A DNA stretch of 33,661 nucleotides from a virus. The notes below the pieces were generated by a model that did not search any database, had not been told where the DNA came from, and worked only from the letters and a program-made list of their open reading frames with translations. A program made the translations under genes and the position numbers. Shown one piece after another: positions 23,457-30,600 of the stretch; positions within the stretch are counted from its first letter, which is position 1, and every line of letters starts with the position of its first letter. The stretch lies in the IMG/VR virus record IMGVR_UViG_3300034685_000262, positions 1 through 33,661 of that record, one strand, 5' to 3'.

Positions 23457-24521
23457 TTGGATGATTTACGTGTTATAGTTGCTGATTTAAAGAAGGAATT
23501 TGGTAATGACAGTGTTTTTATTCTTGGTGAAAATGAAAAATTATGTAATGTAGAAACACGATCATCTGGTTCTTTAGCTTTAGATATAGCTCTTGGTGGT
23601 GGGTATGGTAAAGGTAGGGCTGTGGAGTTAAGGGGAGCTGAACGTGCAGGGAAGAGCAGTTTACTTTGTATGGCAATAGCTGAGGCTCAAAAAAATGAAG
23701 AAGATAAATTGTGTGCGATAATAGACACTGAACACACTTTTAACCCTGACTGGGCAATGAAATTAGGAGTGAATTTGAACAGTCTTGTGTTTTCGCAACC
23801 AGATAAACCAGCTGAAGAAATTTATGAGATGATCGAGGTTATGTTAAAAACAAAAAAGTTTAGTATTATTGGCCTTGATAGTTTGGCTGGTCTTGTTCCA
23901 AAAGAAGAGTTTGAAAGTGATGAATGGGATAAAGAAAGCAGGGTGGGGGGAACATCTAAGATCAATGCAAGAGCAATTAGAAAATTAATTAATACAGGTT
24001 TGTTAAGTGATTCAGGTACAACACTAATAATAATTAACCAGCTTAGAGATGCTATAGGTGTTTTTAGCCAGTATGGTGTTCCAACAACTACTGTTGGGGG
24101 GAGATCGTGGAAACATGCATTTACTCATCAAATTGACGTTTCGACTGGAGAGTTTTTTTCTGTTGGAAACGGTGCAGATAAAAAATTTTTAGGCCAGCAG
24201 ATAGTTACTAAGGTAGTTAAAAACAAGATAGGTCCACCATTTCGAAGGGCGGTAATTGATATATATTACGAATATGGTGTTGACAGGGTTGCTGAGTTGG
24301 TTAGTGTTGCCAGGTTAATGGGGGTACTTCATGCTGCTGGAGCTTGGCTAACAGCTATGGATCCTCGTACTGGTGAGGTTCTTTTACATGATGGCAAGGA
24401 GATTAAGTTTAATGGTAAAGAGAAAGCTAGAGAAGCTTTGAATGAGGACATTGAAAAAACAGGTGGAGAAATTTATTTAAAAATTTTAAATTTAGTTTTA
24501 GATGTAGTACAAGGTAGGTGA
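23457..24521 (+). CDS. recA: RecA-like recombinase
   Basis: 354 residues, TTG start right after the upstream stop, ribosome-binding site GGCGGTGG inside the previous gene. Walker A is GAERAGKSS (about 60-68), variant of the bacterial GPESSGKTT. Walker B lies at FSIIGLDSLAGLV, and the L1/L2 DNA-binding region contains ARAIRKL and IINQLRDAIG, with GGRSWKHA following. The glutamine of L2 (NQ) is kept. Length matches bacterial RecA (about 350), but the sequence is divergent, so it is probably phage-lineage RecA. It would pair homologous DNA for repair or recombination-dependent replication. Confidence 0.9.
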   Translation: MDDLRVIVADLKKEFGNDSVFILGENEKLCNVETRSSGSLALDIALGGGYGKGRAVELRGAERAGKSSLLCMAIAEAQKNEEDKLCAIIDTEHTFNPDWAMKLGVNLNSLVFSQPDKPAEEIYEMIEVMLKTKKFSIIGLDSLAGLVPKEEFESDEWDKESRVGGTSKINARAIRKLINTGLLSDSGTTLIIINQLRDAIGVFSQYGVPTTTVGGRSWKHAFTHQIDVSTGEFFSVGNGADKKFLGQQIVTKVVKNKIGPPFRRAVIDIYYEYGVDRVAELVSVARLMGVLHAAGAWLTAMDPRTGEVLLHDGKEIKFNGKEKAREALNEDIEKTGGEIYLKILNLVLDVVQGR

Positions 24522-24527
24522 GCTTCA

Positions 24528-24707
24528 ATGTTTTTAGCAGTAATAATTGCACTAGGGTTATTGAGTTTAAGGTTGTTTTTAGATTATGTAAATGCCATAT
24601 ACTACAGACAAAAGATTGAGGAATTACTAGAGCATGAAAAAACGAGATTTATAGATATGTTTTCAGTTGCTATGGCAAAAGAACTTTTAAAGCGAAAGGC
24701 GGGTTAG
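24528..24707 (+). CDS. Small single-pass membrane protein
   Basis: 59 residues, ATG at 24528 six bases after the RecA stop, with GGTGAGC-like bases upstream. The N-terminus is hydrophobic (FLAVIIALGLLSLRLFL), followed by a charged helix (RQKIEELLEHEKTRFIDMF) ending KRKAG. It fills the gap between recA and the next nuclease gene, with good spacing on both sides, which supports it being real. Function unknown. Confidence 0.5.
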   Translation: MFLAVIIALGLLSLRLFLDYVNAIYYRQKIEELLEHEKTRFIDMFSVAMAKELLKRKAG

Positions 24708-24709
24708 GT

Positions 24710-25072
24710 TTGAATTATAAAAAAATATCAAAAAAACATGAATCCCGAATAGCCCGCCACCTCTCTAAAATAGGAGAATCAGCGAAAGTCCAGAAAGCTT
24801 CAGGCGCAATGTTCAATAAAAAGTCAGATGTCATATCAGAACTTTTCAGAATTGAAGCCAAAACAAAATCAAAGCTTTCAAAATCTATTACCCTTAAAAA
24901 AGAATATTTTGAGAAAATCCATAAAGAAGCTCTTGAGACAGGAAAAATACCTGTATTGGTTTTTTCCTTTGGAGATGGTCAGGATTTCTATGTATTAGAG
25001 GAACATGATTTTTCAATATTAGTACAAGAATTTAAAAATCAAGGAGCGGGCAACAATGAAAGAAAAAGTTAA
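24710..25072 (+). CDS. PD-(D/E)XK resolvase-like endonuclease
   Basis: 120 residues from TTG, with AAAGGCGG upstream. The core is KASGAMFNKKSDVISELFRI, then EAKTKSKLSKSITLKKEYFE and IPVLVFSFGDGQDFYVL. This is the order of Holliday junction resolvase-like nucleases: an early Glu or Ser, Asp37-type residue in KSDV, and the E-A-K motif. Phages often carry this family next to recombination genes. With RusA nearby, it may process different branched substrates. Catalytic residues appear intact, but the assignment is by motif only. Confidence 0.75.
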   Translation: MNYKKISKKHESRIARHLSKIGESAKVQKASGAMFNKKSDVISELFRIEAKTKSKLSKSITLKKEYFEKIHKEALETGKIPVLVFSFGDGQDFYVLEEHDFSILVQEFKNQGAGNNERKS

Positions 25073-25124
25073 GTACATTGAATTTGTAAATGCTGATGGT
25101 GATGACAGAGATGTGGGTATTTAA
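25056..25124 (+). CDS. Possible 22-residue peptide overlapping the nuclease gene end
   Basis: ATG at 25056 follows AAGGAG at 8 bases and reads KEKVKYIEFVNADGDDRDVG to TAA. The strong ribosome-binding site is the only support. It may be the start of a longer gene lost by deletion, since non-coding DNA with an AACCACA/TGTGGTT stem (about 25139-25197) follows. Confidence 0.3.
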   Translation: MKEKVKYIEFVNADGDDRDVGI

Positions 25125-25208
25125 CTTTGAAGGTGGATTAACCACAAAAACATATTTTGATAAATAGTAACCATGCGTTAACTTTCAGTGTGGTTAGGAG
25201 GTTGAAGA

Positions 25209-25430
25209 ATGATTAAGAAAATAGAAAAAACCATTAAAATATGCGACATTTGCAAAAAAGAAGTACCGCATTTTGCAATACCAGAGAAAGACGGTGCAGC
25301 AATACCCCAGATAAGAATATCTAAATATCAGGCACCTGACGAAATGCTAGATGTATGTCAGGACTGTTCAAACGAATTATTAGCAACATTTGCATTGCTG
25401 TGTTTAAAGGCGGTGAGTGAGGATGATTAA
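25209..25430 (+). CDS. Small zinc-ribbon-like protein
   Basis: 73 residues; ATG after AGGAGG. Two Cys pairs (IKICDICKKE, then LDVCQDCSNE) about 37 residues apart form a likely treble-clef or zinc-ribbon site. An acidic tail follows. Such proteins are common in phage early clusters and often bind nucleic acid or RNA polymerase, but no specific role can be given. It overlaps the next small gene by 8 bases. Confidence 0.65.
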   Translation: MIKKIEKTIKICDICKKEVPHFAIPEKDGAAIPQIRISKYQAPDEMLDVCQDCSNELLATFALLCLKAVSEDD

Positions 25431-25596
25431 TTGTGAATATTATGTTCCTGCGTGGGAAGGAAGCAAAACTTCAGGAAAACAACCAGATTTTTGCCTGAAA
25501 TACAAAGTGCCTTTAAACGGGTATTGTATCAAGAACTGCGAAGTTCAAACCAAACTGGTGAGTGAGGGGAAGGATAATGAAAGAAAGCCAGTATAG
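25423..25596 (+). CDS. Small Cys-containing protein, likely zinc-binding
   Basis: 57 residues: MINCEYYVPAWEGSKTSGK, then QPDFCLKYKVPLNGYCIKNC and QTKLVSEGKDNERKPV. The ATG lies inside the end of the preceding gene and its own end overlaps the start of the YopX-like gene, a tight coupled arrangement. Four cysteines (positions 4, 24, 35, 39) could hold a metal. Coupled overlaps on both sides support expression. No family recognised. Confidence 0.5.
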   Translation: MINCEYYVPAWEGSKTSGKQPDFCLKYKVPLNGYCIKNCEVQTKLVSEGKDNERKPV

Positions 25597-25981
25597 GTTC
25601 CGAGTATGGGATGACTTCTGGAAGGAAATGCATTACTTTGATTTTTGCACGAATATTGAAGTGCGAAATGGTTGCTTGTGGGTTGTTCACAGTGAAGGGG
25701 CAATATGCTTAGATTATGTGCCGCCAATACATGTAATGCAATACACTACACGCAAAGACAAAAAAATGCAATGGATATATGGTGGCGATATATTGCGGCG
25801 TGAAGGATGTTGGAATGTAAGAATTGAGTTTGAAAAAGGCGTATTTTGGGTTAGGGACGCAAATAAAGTCAGATACAACAATAAAATATTGAATACACCT
25901 ATTGCATCTTTCCAAATCGAGACATTTGAAGTAATAGGTAATGTATGGCAAAACCCAGAATTGCTAGAAGGAGTGAACTAG
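25577..25981 (+). CDS. YopX family protein
   Basis: 134 residues from ATG at 25577, after GAGGGGAAGG; a GTG at 25562 is in frame but precedes it. The hallmarks are YRFRVWDDFWKEMHYFDF near the start, HVMQYTTRKDKKMQWIYGGD in the middle, and FEVIGNVWQNPELLEG at the end. All match the YopX family found in many Gram-positive phages. The family forms small beta-rich oligomers; its function is unknown. It is in a run of small early-type genes and directly abuts the next start. Confidence 0.85.
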   Translation: MKESQYRFRVWDDFWKEMHYFDFCTNIEVRNGCLWVVHSEGAICLDYVPPIHVMQYTTRKDKKMQWIYGGDILRREGCWNVRIEFEKGVFWVRDANKVRYNNKILNTPIASFQIETFEVIGNVWQNPELLEGVN

Positions 25982-26209
25982 ATGCAACCAATAAAAGATA
26001 GAGACAATGTTCATGTAATTTTACTAGAAGATGGTTCTTATTGGATGTCTGGAGGATTTAGCGGGAATAGAGATGGGATTATGTCCACACTTAATTTAAG
26101 TTCAGCCACTTTTCTACCGTTTGAAGATGCTTGTTATAAAGCCAACAAGTTAAATGAAAATGGAAAGCGTTGTGAAGTTATCCCTGTACTGTTAATAGTT
26201 GATGATTGA
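25982..26209 (+). CDS. Small hypothetical protein
   Basis: 75 residues; ATG directly after the upstream stop, ribosome-binding site AGAAGGAG within it. The sequence HVILLEDGSYWMSGGFSGN, then LPFEDACYKANKLNENGKRC, looks like a small alpha/beta protein. It resembles many short phage early proteins, and I recognise no family. It is last in the small-gene run before a non-coding hairpin. Confidence 0.6.
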   Translation: MQPIKDRDNVHVILLEDGSYWMSGGFSGNRDGIMSTLNLSSATFLPFEDACYKANKLNENGKRCEVIPVLLIVDD

Positions 26210-26254
26210 CTATAGAACAATAGGAAATTTCACTTGAAACCAACTAAAATCAGC

Positions 26255-26299
26255 CCTTATCGTGTATGTGTTATGCTAAAAGCGTAGTACATGATAAGG
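26255..26299 (+). promoter_or_regulatory. Long hairpin masking a Shine-Dalgarno sequence
   Basis: CCTTATCGTGTA (26255-26266) pairs with TACATGATAAGG (26288-26299), 12 bp with one G-T. An inner ATGCT/AGCGT stem with an AAA loop extends it. The 3' strand includes AAGG of the ribosome-binding site AAGGAGG (26296-26302) that serves the GTG at 26310. This is a likely translational switch: riboswitch, thermosensor or protein-binding hairpin. Confidence 0.65.
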
Positions 26300-26309
26300 A
26301 GGAATTTAA

Positions 26310-26412
26310 GTGAATTGTATCAACTTACCCGAGTTTAATGTTTGAAAAATGTCCTTATTGTGGCCAAGAATTAGATTGGAATTACAGTATACCTAACTAT
26401 GAGTGGCAGTAG
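26310..26412 (+). CDS. Tiny zinc-knuckle reading frame(s), overlapping or frameshifted
   Basis: The best ribosome-binding site (AAGGAGG) points to GTG 26310, which reads NCINLPEFNV and stops at 26343-26345. An ATG at 26338 overlaps that stop and reads FEKCPYCGQELDWNYSIPNY to TAG at 26410-26412. CPYCG is a zinc-knuckle pair. Either two coupled mini-ORFs exist, or one gene of about 34 codons carries a frame change around 26337. With the first frame's Cys, a CX..CPYC site would result. Confidence 0.4.
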
Positions 26413-26438
26413 TTAACTAAAAGATGGAGGAAGTAAGT

Positions 26439-26732
26439 GTGATGGGTATTAAAAATGATGATGTTATAAAAAGTGTATATGCAGCTTCACAGTTTCGTAT
26501 GCGGTATGTTGATAGTTTTTTCAATGGTTTATCTGTAGGTGATAAAGTAAGAATTAACTCCCCTTTTTATAAAAATATACTTGCAAGAATTATTCAAAAA
26601 ACTGATTATTTGATAGTTTTACAAGATGTAAATAGGAGCTACATTAGACCTGTAGTAAGTAAATTTGATTATTATTGTGGTGCTTGTAAAATTGAAAAAT
26701 TGGCGTCCGCATTATTTGACTTCAGTTATTAA
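26439..26732 (+). CDS. Small hypothetical protein, 3' end overlapping an omegaRNA-like element
   Basis: About 97 residues from GTG 26439 (8 bases after GGAGG; ATG 26442 is the alternative). The sequence GIKNDDVIKSVYAASQFRM, then FFNGLSVGDKVRINSPFYKN and KTDYLIVLQDVNRSYI, suggests a small SH3- or KOW-like beta barrel (GDKVRI). Two Cys occur late (YYCGACKIEK). The last 10 codons form the left strand of the stem of the downstream element, so the natural C-terminus may have been replaced by the insertion. Confidence 0.55.
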   Translation: MMGIKNDDVIKSVYAASQFRMRYVDSFFNGLSVGDKVRINSPFYKNILARIIQKTDYLIVLQDVNRSYIRPVVSKFDYYCGACKIEKLASALFDFSY

Positions 26733-26843
26733 TAAGGACGCTGTTACGGTAGGAACTATCGGAAGTTACGCCTGTGGAGTTAGTAGGTTGCGAGGACGAA
26801 GAAGCAGGAAGAAGCCTACGACTTCAGTCGTGGGAGGTTCACA
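26703..26843 (+). mobile_element. Second omegaRNA-like IS605 right-end element, no transposase
   Basis: GCGTCC (26703-26708) pairs with GGACGC (26736-26741). From 26748, GGTAGGAACTATCGGAAGTT to GAAGCAGGAA matches the element at 15682 in about 52 of 63 bases by my count. A right-end hairpin CCTACGAC/GTCGTGGG (26815-26834) and TTCACAA follow. One frame is open and reads VGTIGSYACGVSRLRGRRSR, similar to TnpB C-termini, but the nuclease domain is missing. So this is the RNA-coding end of an IS605 element, with no tnpB in this window. Confidence 0.6.
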
Positions 26844-26913
26844 AAGTTAACGAAATAGATTTGTTTTTATTTTAACTATAAATTTTAAATTGTTTAGAAG
26901 GAGTCGATTTAAT

Positions 26914-28806
26914 ATGCTGCTAGAAACAACTTACGAAAAAGAGTTTGAAAGTTTAATGACACATCTAAAGAATAAGTATCCTGAAGAGTTGTTTAATCTA
27001 GAGGGAATTGGTAAGCAGTTAGATATGTCTATATTCTCTAAAAGTTTTTTCAAAAATACTTCAAGTGTAGCCGATGTATCGGTTGATAGTAATGCTAATG
27101 TAGATGATTCGAGTATTATAGCTTATAATGTAGAACTTCCAAAAGCATTTTTCAGGCTTAATTCTTTATATCTTATCTGGAAATACCTTAAAAAATTATA
27201 TGATATTGAAACAGCGAATAAAGCTGTTGAAATGCAAATTTGTGGAGATATTTACATTAATGATCTTGTAGGTATCAACGCCCCTTATTGTTATAACTTT
27301 AGTTCGTATGATGTTGCTATTTCCGGGCTGCCTTTCGTAAACAAAGTTAAAAGTAATCCTCCGAAACATTTAAGTAGCTTTATTGGGCAGTTGATTCATT
27401 TTACTGTATACGCCAGCAATTCAGTCTTGGGGGCGGTAGGATTAGCAGATTTTTTAATTGTGACAAGTTATTATGTGGATAAGCTTTTCAGAGATAATCC
27501 CGATGTTCCAGAAGAATATTTGTGGAGACAAGTTAAGCAAGAAATACAGTCGTTTATATTTTCATGTAATCAACCTTTTAGATCGGGGATTCAATCGGGG
27601 TTTTATAATGTTTCCATTTATGATAAATATTTCCTAGACGATTTGTGTGGTACTTATATATTCCCGGATGGTTATGCTGTTAATAAAGAAACTGTGAAGA
27701 AGTTACAGGAATTATATGTGGATTTAATGAGTGAAACATTAAGATATACTCCAATTACTTTTCCAGTAACTACTGCATGTTTTAGTATAGATGAAAATAA
27801 AAACATTAAAGACAAAGAGTTTTTGTCTTTCATAGCAGATAAAAATAGAGAATTTGGTTTTATAAATATGTATTTTGGTGAGACAAGTACCCTCAGTGCG
27901 TGTTGCCGTTTAAGATCCTCGTTTAAAAACGAGTATTTTAATCAACTTGGGGCGGGGGGTACGAAAATAGGCTCACTAGGAGTAGTAACAATAAATATTC
28001 CTCGAGTAGCAATAAAAGCTCAAAGAGATAGTGATAAATTCTTTAATTTATTGACAGAGCTTGTAAGCATAGCTATTAAAATAAACAATGTAAAAAGATA
28101 TTTACTGAAAAAGAGAATAGACTCAAATAATCTTCCTTTATATAAATTAGGTTTTATGGATTTGAAAACTCAATATAGTACAGTCGGATTAGTAGGACTT
28201 AATGAAGCTTGTAATTTTATGGGACTAAGTATATTAAATAAAGATGGGCAAGAGTTTGTATCAAAGATACTCGATATTGTTAATGCATTGAATGATAAAG
28301 CAGTTGAACAATACAATGCTCCGCATAACGTTGAACAGGTCCCGGCTGAGAACAGTGCAATAAAATTAGCTCAAAAGGATAAATTATTAGGTTACCAAAA
28401 CGAGTACCGTTTATACTCTAATCAGTTTATCCCATTAACTACTAATGCTAATTTACTTGATAGGATTGCTGTTCAAGGTATGTTTGATGAAAAAATGACA
28501 GGAGGGGCTATATGTCATTTGAATGTAGAACAGAGAATAGAAAACCCTAAGTTTATTGAAAATTTAATAGCTGTAGCAGCAAAAGCAGGTGTAGTTTATA
28601 CAGCGATTAACTATAATTTGCAGAAGTGTAGAAATGAGCATATGTCAGTAGGTAAAAACAATAGTTGCTCTATTTGTGGGTCAGAGATAGTAGATAATTT
28701 TACTCGTGTAGTTGGTTTTTTGGTTAACACAAAGAACTTTCACAAAGTTAGAAGGGAGTATGATTATCCTAATAGGGTTTTTGTAAAGGAGTTGGAGTTA
28801 TGCTGA
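26914..28806 (+). CDS. nrdD: Anaerobic (class III) ribonucleoside-triphosphate reductase
   Basis: 630 residues from ATG at 26914, 10 bases after AGAAGGAG; a TTG at 26890 precedes that site. It converts NTPs to dNTPs with a glycyl radical and is inactivated by oxygen. The C-terminal RVVGFLVNTKNF contains the radical Gly loop. Just before it CSICGS gives one Cys pair of the zinc site; the other pair seems replaced by KCRNEH. Active-site cysteines fit YINDLVGINAPYC and TTACFSIDENKN or STLSACCRLRSS. It lacks an obvious ATP-cone. The stop overlaps the activase start, so the two are made together. It implies an anaerobic host. Confidence 0.9.
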   Translation: MLLETTYEKEFESLMTHLKNKYPEELFNLEGIGKQLDMSIFSKSFFKNTSSVADVSVDSNANVDDSSIIAYNVELPKAFFRLNSLYLIWKYLKKLYDIETANKAVEMQICGDIYINDLVGINAPYCYNFSSYDVAISGLPFVNKVKSNPPKHLSSFIGQLIHFTVYASNSVLGAVGLADFLIVTSYYVDKLFRDNPDVPEEYLWRQVKQEIQSFIFSCNQPFRSGIQSGFYNVSIYDKYFLDDLCGTYIFPDGYAVNKETVKKLQELYVDLMSETLRYTPITFPVTTACFSIDENKNIKDKEFLSFIADKNREFGFINMYFGETSTLSACCRLRSSFKNEYFNQLGAGGTKIGSLGVVTINIPRVAIKAQRDSDKFFNLLTELVSIAIKINNVKRYLLKKRIDSNNLPLYKLGFMDLKTQYSTVGLVGLNEACNFMGLSILNKDGQEFVSKILDIVNALNDKAVEQYNAPHNVEQVPAENSAIKLAQKDKLLGYQNEYRLYSNQFIPLTTNANLLDRIAVQGMFDEKMTGGAICHLNVEQRIENPKFIENLIAVAAKAGVVYTAINYNLQKCRNEHMSVGKNNSCSICGSEIVDNFTRVVGFLVNTKNFHKVRREYDYPNRVFVKELELC

Positions 28807-29264
28807 GAATAGCAGCTACTCAATATTCATTGGAGACAAAAAGTTTTGAGGTTTATGTTTCTGGCTGTAAAGGCAATCCGTATTGTTCGGGTTGCCATAA
28901 TCCAGAATTGTGGGATTTCAAAATCGGTAGTATCTATAATGAAAAGTATTTTTCTTATTTAAAAAACAGAATTAAACAGTTTGATATTTTAGTTGACAAT
29001 ATTATGGTAATGGGCGGGGAGCCTTTAGACCAAGATATTAATAGTTTGATTAAATTTCTAAAAGATTTAAAAACATTGAACAAACAAATATGGCTTTTCA
29101 CAAGGTTTGAACTAGAAGAAATTCCAAAAGAAGTTTTAAGTTTATGTGATTATGTAAAAACAGGTAGATATCTAAAAGACTTGCAAACTGTTGATAATAC
29201 TCAGTTTGGTATAAAATTAGCGACATCGAATCAAAAAATATTTAAGTTAGCGGAGGTGCGATAA
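28800..29264 (+). CDS. nrdG: Anaerobic ribonucleotide reductase activase, radical SAM
   Basis: 154 residues; ATG overlaps the end of nrdD. The cluster motif is GCKGNPYCSGCHNPELWDF, with cysteines spaced CX5CX2C instead of the usual CX3CX2C. MVMGGEPLDQ is the GGE motif that binds the SAM amino group. It would install the glycyl radical on NrdD using SAM and a 4Fe-4S cluster. Length matches NrdG (about 155). The widened first spacing is worth checking but may be normal in this subfamily. Confidence 0.88.
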   Translation: MLRIAATQYSLETKSFEVYVSGCKGNPYCSGCHNPELWDFKIGSIYNEKYFSYLKNRIKQFDILVDNIMVMGGEPLDQDINSLIKFLKDLKTLNKQIWLFTRFELEEIPKEVLSLCDYVKTGRYLKDLQTVDNTQFGIKLATSNQKIFKLAEVR

Positions 29265-29267
29265 TAG

Positions 29268-29774
29268 ATGAGATTAATTCAACCGATAAAAGTGAGAGGA
29301 TTCGAAAAAGTCTCGTTTGAGCAGTATTGTAAAGATATGGGTGGTAATGCTGATTTATTACAAGAATACAACGATATAAAATTACCTAGAAGAGCAACAA
29401 AATATTCTGCCGGATATGATTTTTTTAGTCCGATATCATTCATTCTCCAACCAGGAGAGCAAATAAAAATACCTACTGGTATAAAGGCTTATATGTTAGA
29501 TGATGAAGCATTACTTCTATATATTAGAAGTAGTATAGGATTTAAGTTTAATGTAAGATTAAAAAACTGCGTCGCTGTTATAGATAAAGATTACTACGAT
29601 AACATTAACAATGAGGGGCATATATGGATAGCACTTGCAAATGAAGGAGATAAGCAGTTGGAAGTACGCAAGGGAGATGCATTGATTCAAGGTATATTTA
29701 CCAAATTTTTAATGGTAGATGGTGATGGTGTAGATGAAGAAAGACAGGGCGGAATAGGTAGTACTAGTAACTAA
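29268..29774 (+). CDS. dut: dUTPase (deoxyuridine 5'-triphosphate nucleotidohydrolase)
   Basis: 168 residues; ATG after GGAGGTG at the nrdG end. The five trimeric dUTPase motifs are in order: SAGYDFFSP (I), YIRSSIGFK (II), AVIDKDYYDNI (III, catalytic Asp), ALIQGIFTKF (IV), and RQGGIGSTSN (V). It hydrolyses dUTP to dUMP, protecting phage DNA from uracil and feeding the ThyX-like step. An N-terminal extension of about 30 residues (RLIQPIKVRGFEKVSFEQYC) precedes motif I. Follows nrdG directly in a nucleotide-metabolism operon. Confidence 0.92.
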   Translation: MRLIQPIKVRGFEKVSFEQYCKDMGGNADLLQEYNDIKLPRRATKYSAGYDFFSPISFILQPGEQIKIPTGIKAYMLDDEALLLYIRSSIGFKFNVRLKNCVAVIDKDYYDNINNEGHIWIALANEGDKQLEVRKGDALIQGIFTKFLMVDGDGVDEERQGGIGSTSN

Positions 29775-29799
29775 ACGTTTTGAAAGGTAGGTTTTTGAA

Positions 29800-30153
29800 G
29801 TGTTAAAGATTAAAGACATTAATGATAGTATAACAGAAGATCTTCTTGCTACTCTTATAGGTAATTATATCCATGTACCTACTAATCCTTTAGTTGTAAA
29901 TGAGGGTTTGGAAGAGAATACTGTAAACGTCTGGTTTGGCGGGCGGGTTGCTGGTTATGAAATTTCAAAAATTTGGTATGATTTTAAAGAAAATGAGTAT
30001 AAAGAAGATGCTGGTGTTGTTTACAGTATTGTTATGGTAGATGGTGCATCATATATAATTTCTGACTTTTCTGAGGCGTATATATTAACCGAGGATGAGT
30101 TTAAGTCTTTGCTTAGAGAGTATACACTTAAATCTTATACTGAGCCTTTATGA
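29800..30153 (+). CDS. Hypothetical protein in nucleotide-metabolism operon
   Basis: 117 residues from GTG, 10 bases after AAAGGTAGG. The sequence KIKDINDSITEDLLATLIGN, then NVWFGGRVAGYEISKIWYDF and VDGASYIISDFSEAYILTED, is an acidic alpha/beta protein with several aromatic strands. No family recognised. Between dUTPase and a dNTP diphosphohydrolase; association with nucleotide metabolism is by position only. Confidence 0.6.
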   Translation: MLKIKDINDSITEDLLATLIGNYIHVPTNPLVVNEGLEENTVNVWFGGRVAGYEISKIWYDFKENEYKEDAGVVYSIVMVDGASYIISDFSEAYILTEDEFKSLLREYTLKSYTEPL

Positions 30154-30216
30154 AACTAAATCCAGTAGGTTCTAACGTACTTTTTAAAATACTTTGAAAG
30201 GAGAGAAATTCAAGTT

Positions 30217-30558
30217 ATGAAGGTAATTAAAGGCGTAGGACCTGATGCTGAAATTTCTGTTAATGAGAAAGGTGGGAAACAGAGTAAGGCACTATATCGA
30301 ATGGATTTAATTGACCCATACGCCATACTTAAGGCTGCTAAAGTTTTGGCTGAGGGGGCGGAAAAGTATGGTAAAGACAATTGGAGACTGATTCCTTGTG
30401 AAGATCATATAAATCATGCAATTATCCATTTTTATAGCTGGTTGGCGGGGGATCGTTCTGATGAACATTTAGCTCATGCTTTATGTAGAGCTATATTTGC
30501 TGTGGCTTCAGATCCAGAAGATCCATCTCCATTACAGCCTATTGATTTAGAAGATTAA
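30217..30558 (+). CDS. dATP/dGTP diphosphohydrolase-domain protein (DUF5664-like)
   Basis: 113 residues; ATG after GAAAGGAG at about 14 bases, with GAGAG closer. The order GGKQSKALYRMDLIDPYAIL, VLAEGAEKYGKDNWRLIP, then HINHAIIHFYSWLAGDRSDE and HLAHALCRAIFAV matches the small phage family with E-K-Y-G-x-x-N-W and H-L-A-H-A. That family is related to MazG-like and MazZ enzymes that remove pyrophosphate from purine dNTPs. It would tune dATP or dGTP pools. MazZ relatives occur in phages with diaminopurine DNA, but no purZ-like gene is seen in this window. Confidence 0.75.
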   Translation: MKVIKGVGPDAEISVNEKGGKQSKALYRMDLIDPYAILKAAKVLAEGAEKYGKDNWRLIPCEDHINHAIIHFYSWLAGDRSDEHLAHALCRAIFAVASDPEDPSPLQPIDLED

Positions 30559-30581
30559 CCTTGTACAGTTTAAGTAGGTTT

Positions 30582-30600
30582 AAGGTGGTGATACTACCTT
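30582..30600 (+). promoter_or_regulatory. Hairpin containing the ribosome-binding site of the second sigma gene
   Basis: AAGGTGGT (30582-30589) pairs with ACTACCTT (about 30593-30600) around a 3-base loop, 8 bp with one G-T. The left strand is the Shine-Dalgarno of the TTG at 30600, so folding would reduce translation. Confidence 0.5.

Noticed and set aside
26665-26850. 61-codon frame as a separate gene
   Set aside because: Its second half is a TnpB C-terminal remnant encoded by the omegaRNA-like scaffold, and its first half overlaps another gene out of frame; no start site.
30217-30558. Evidence for a diaminopurine (Z) genome
   Set aside because: The family is widespread in ordinary phages and no PurZ- or DatZ-like gene is visible in this window.
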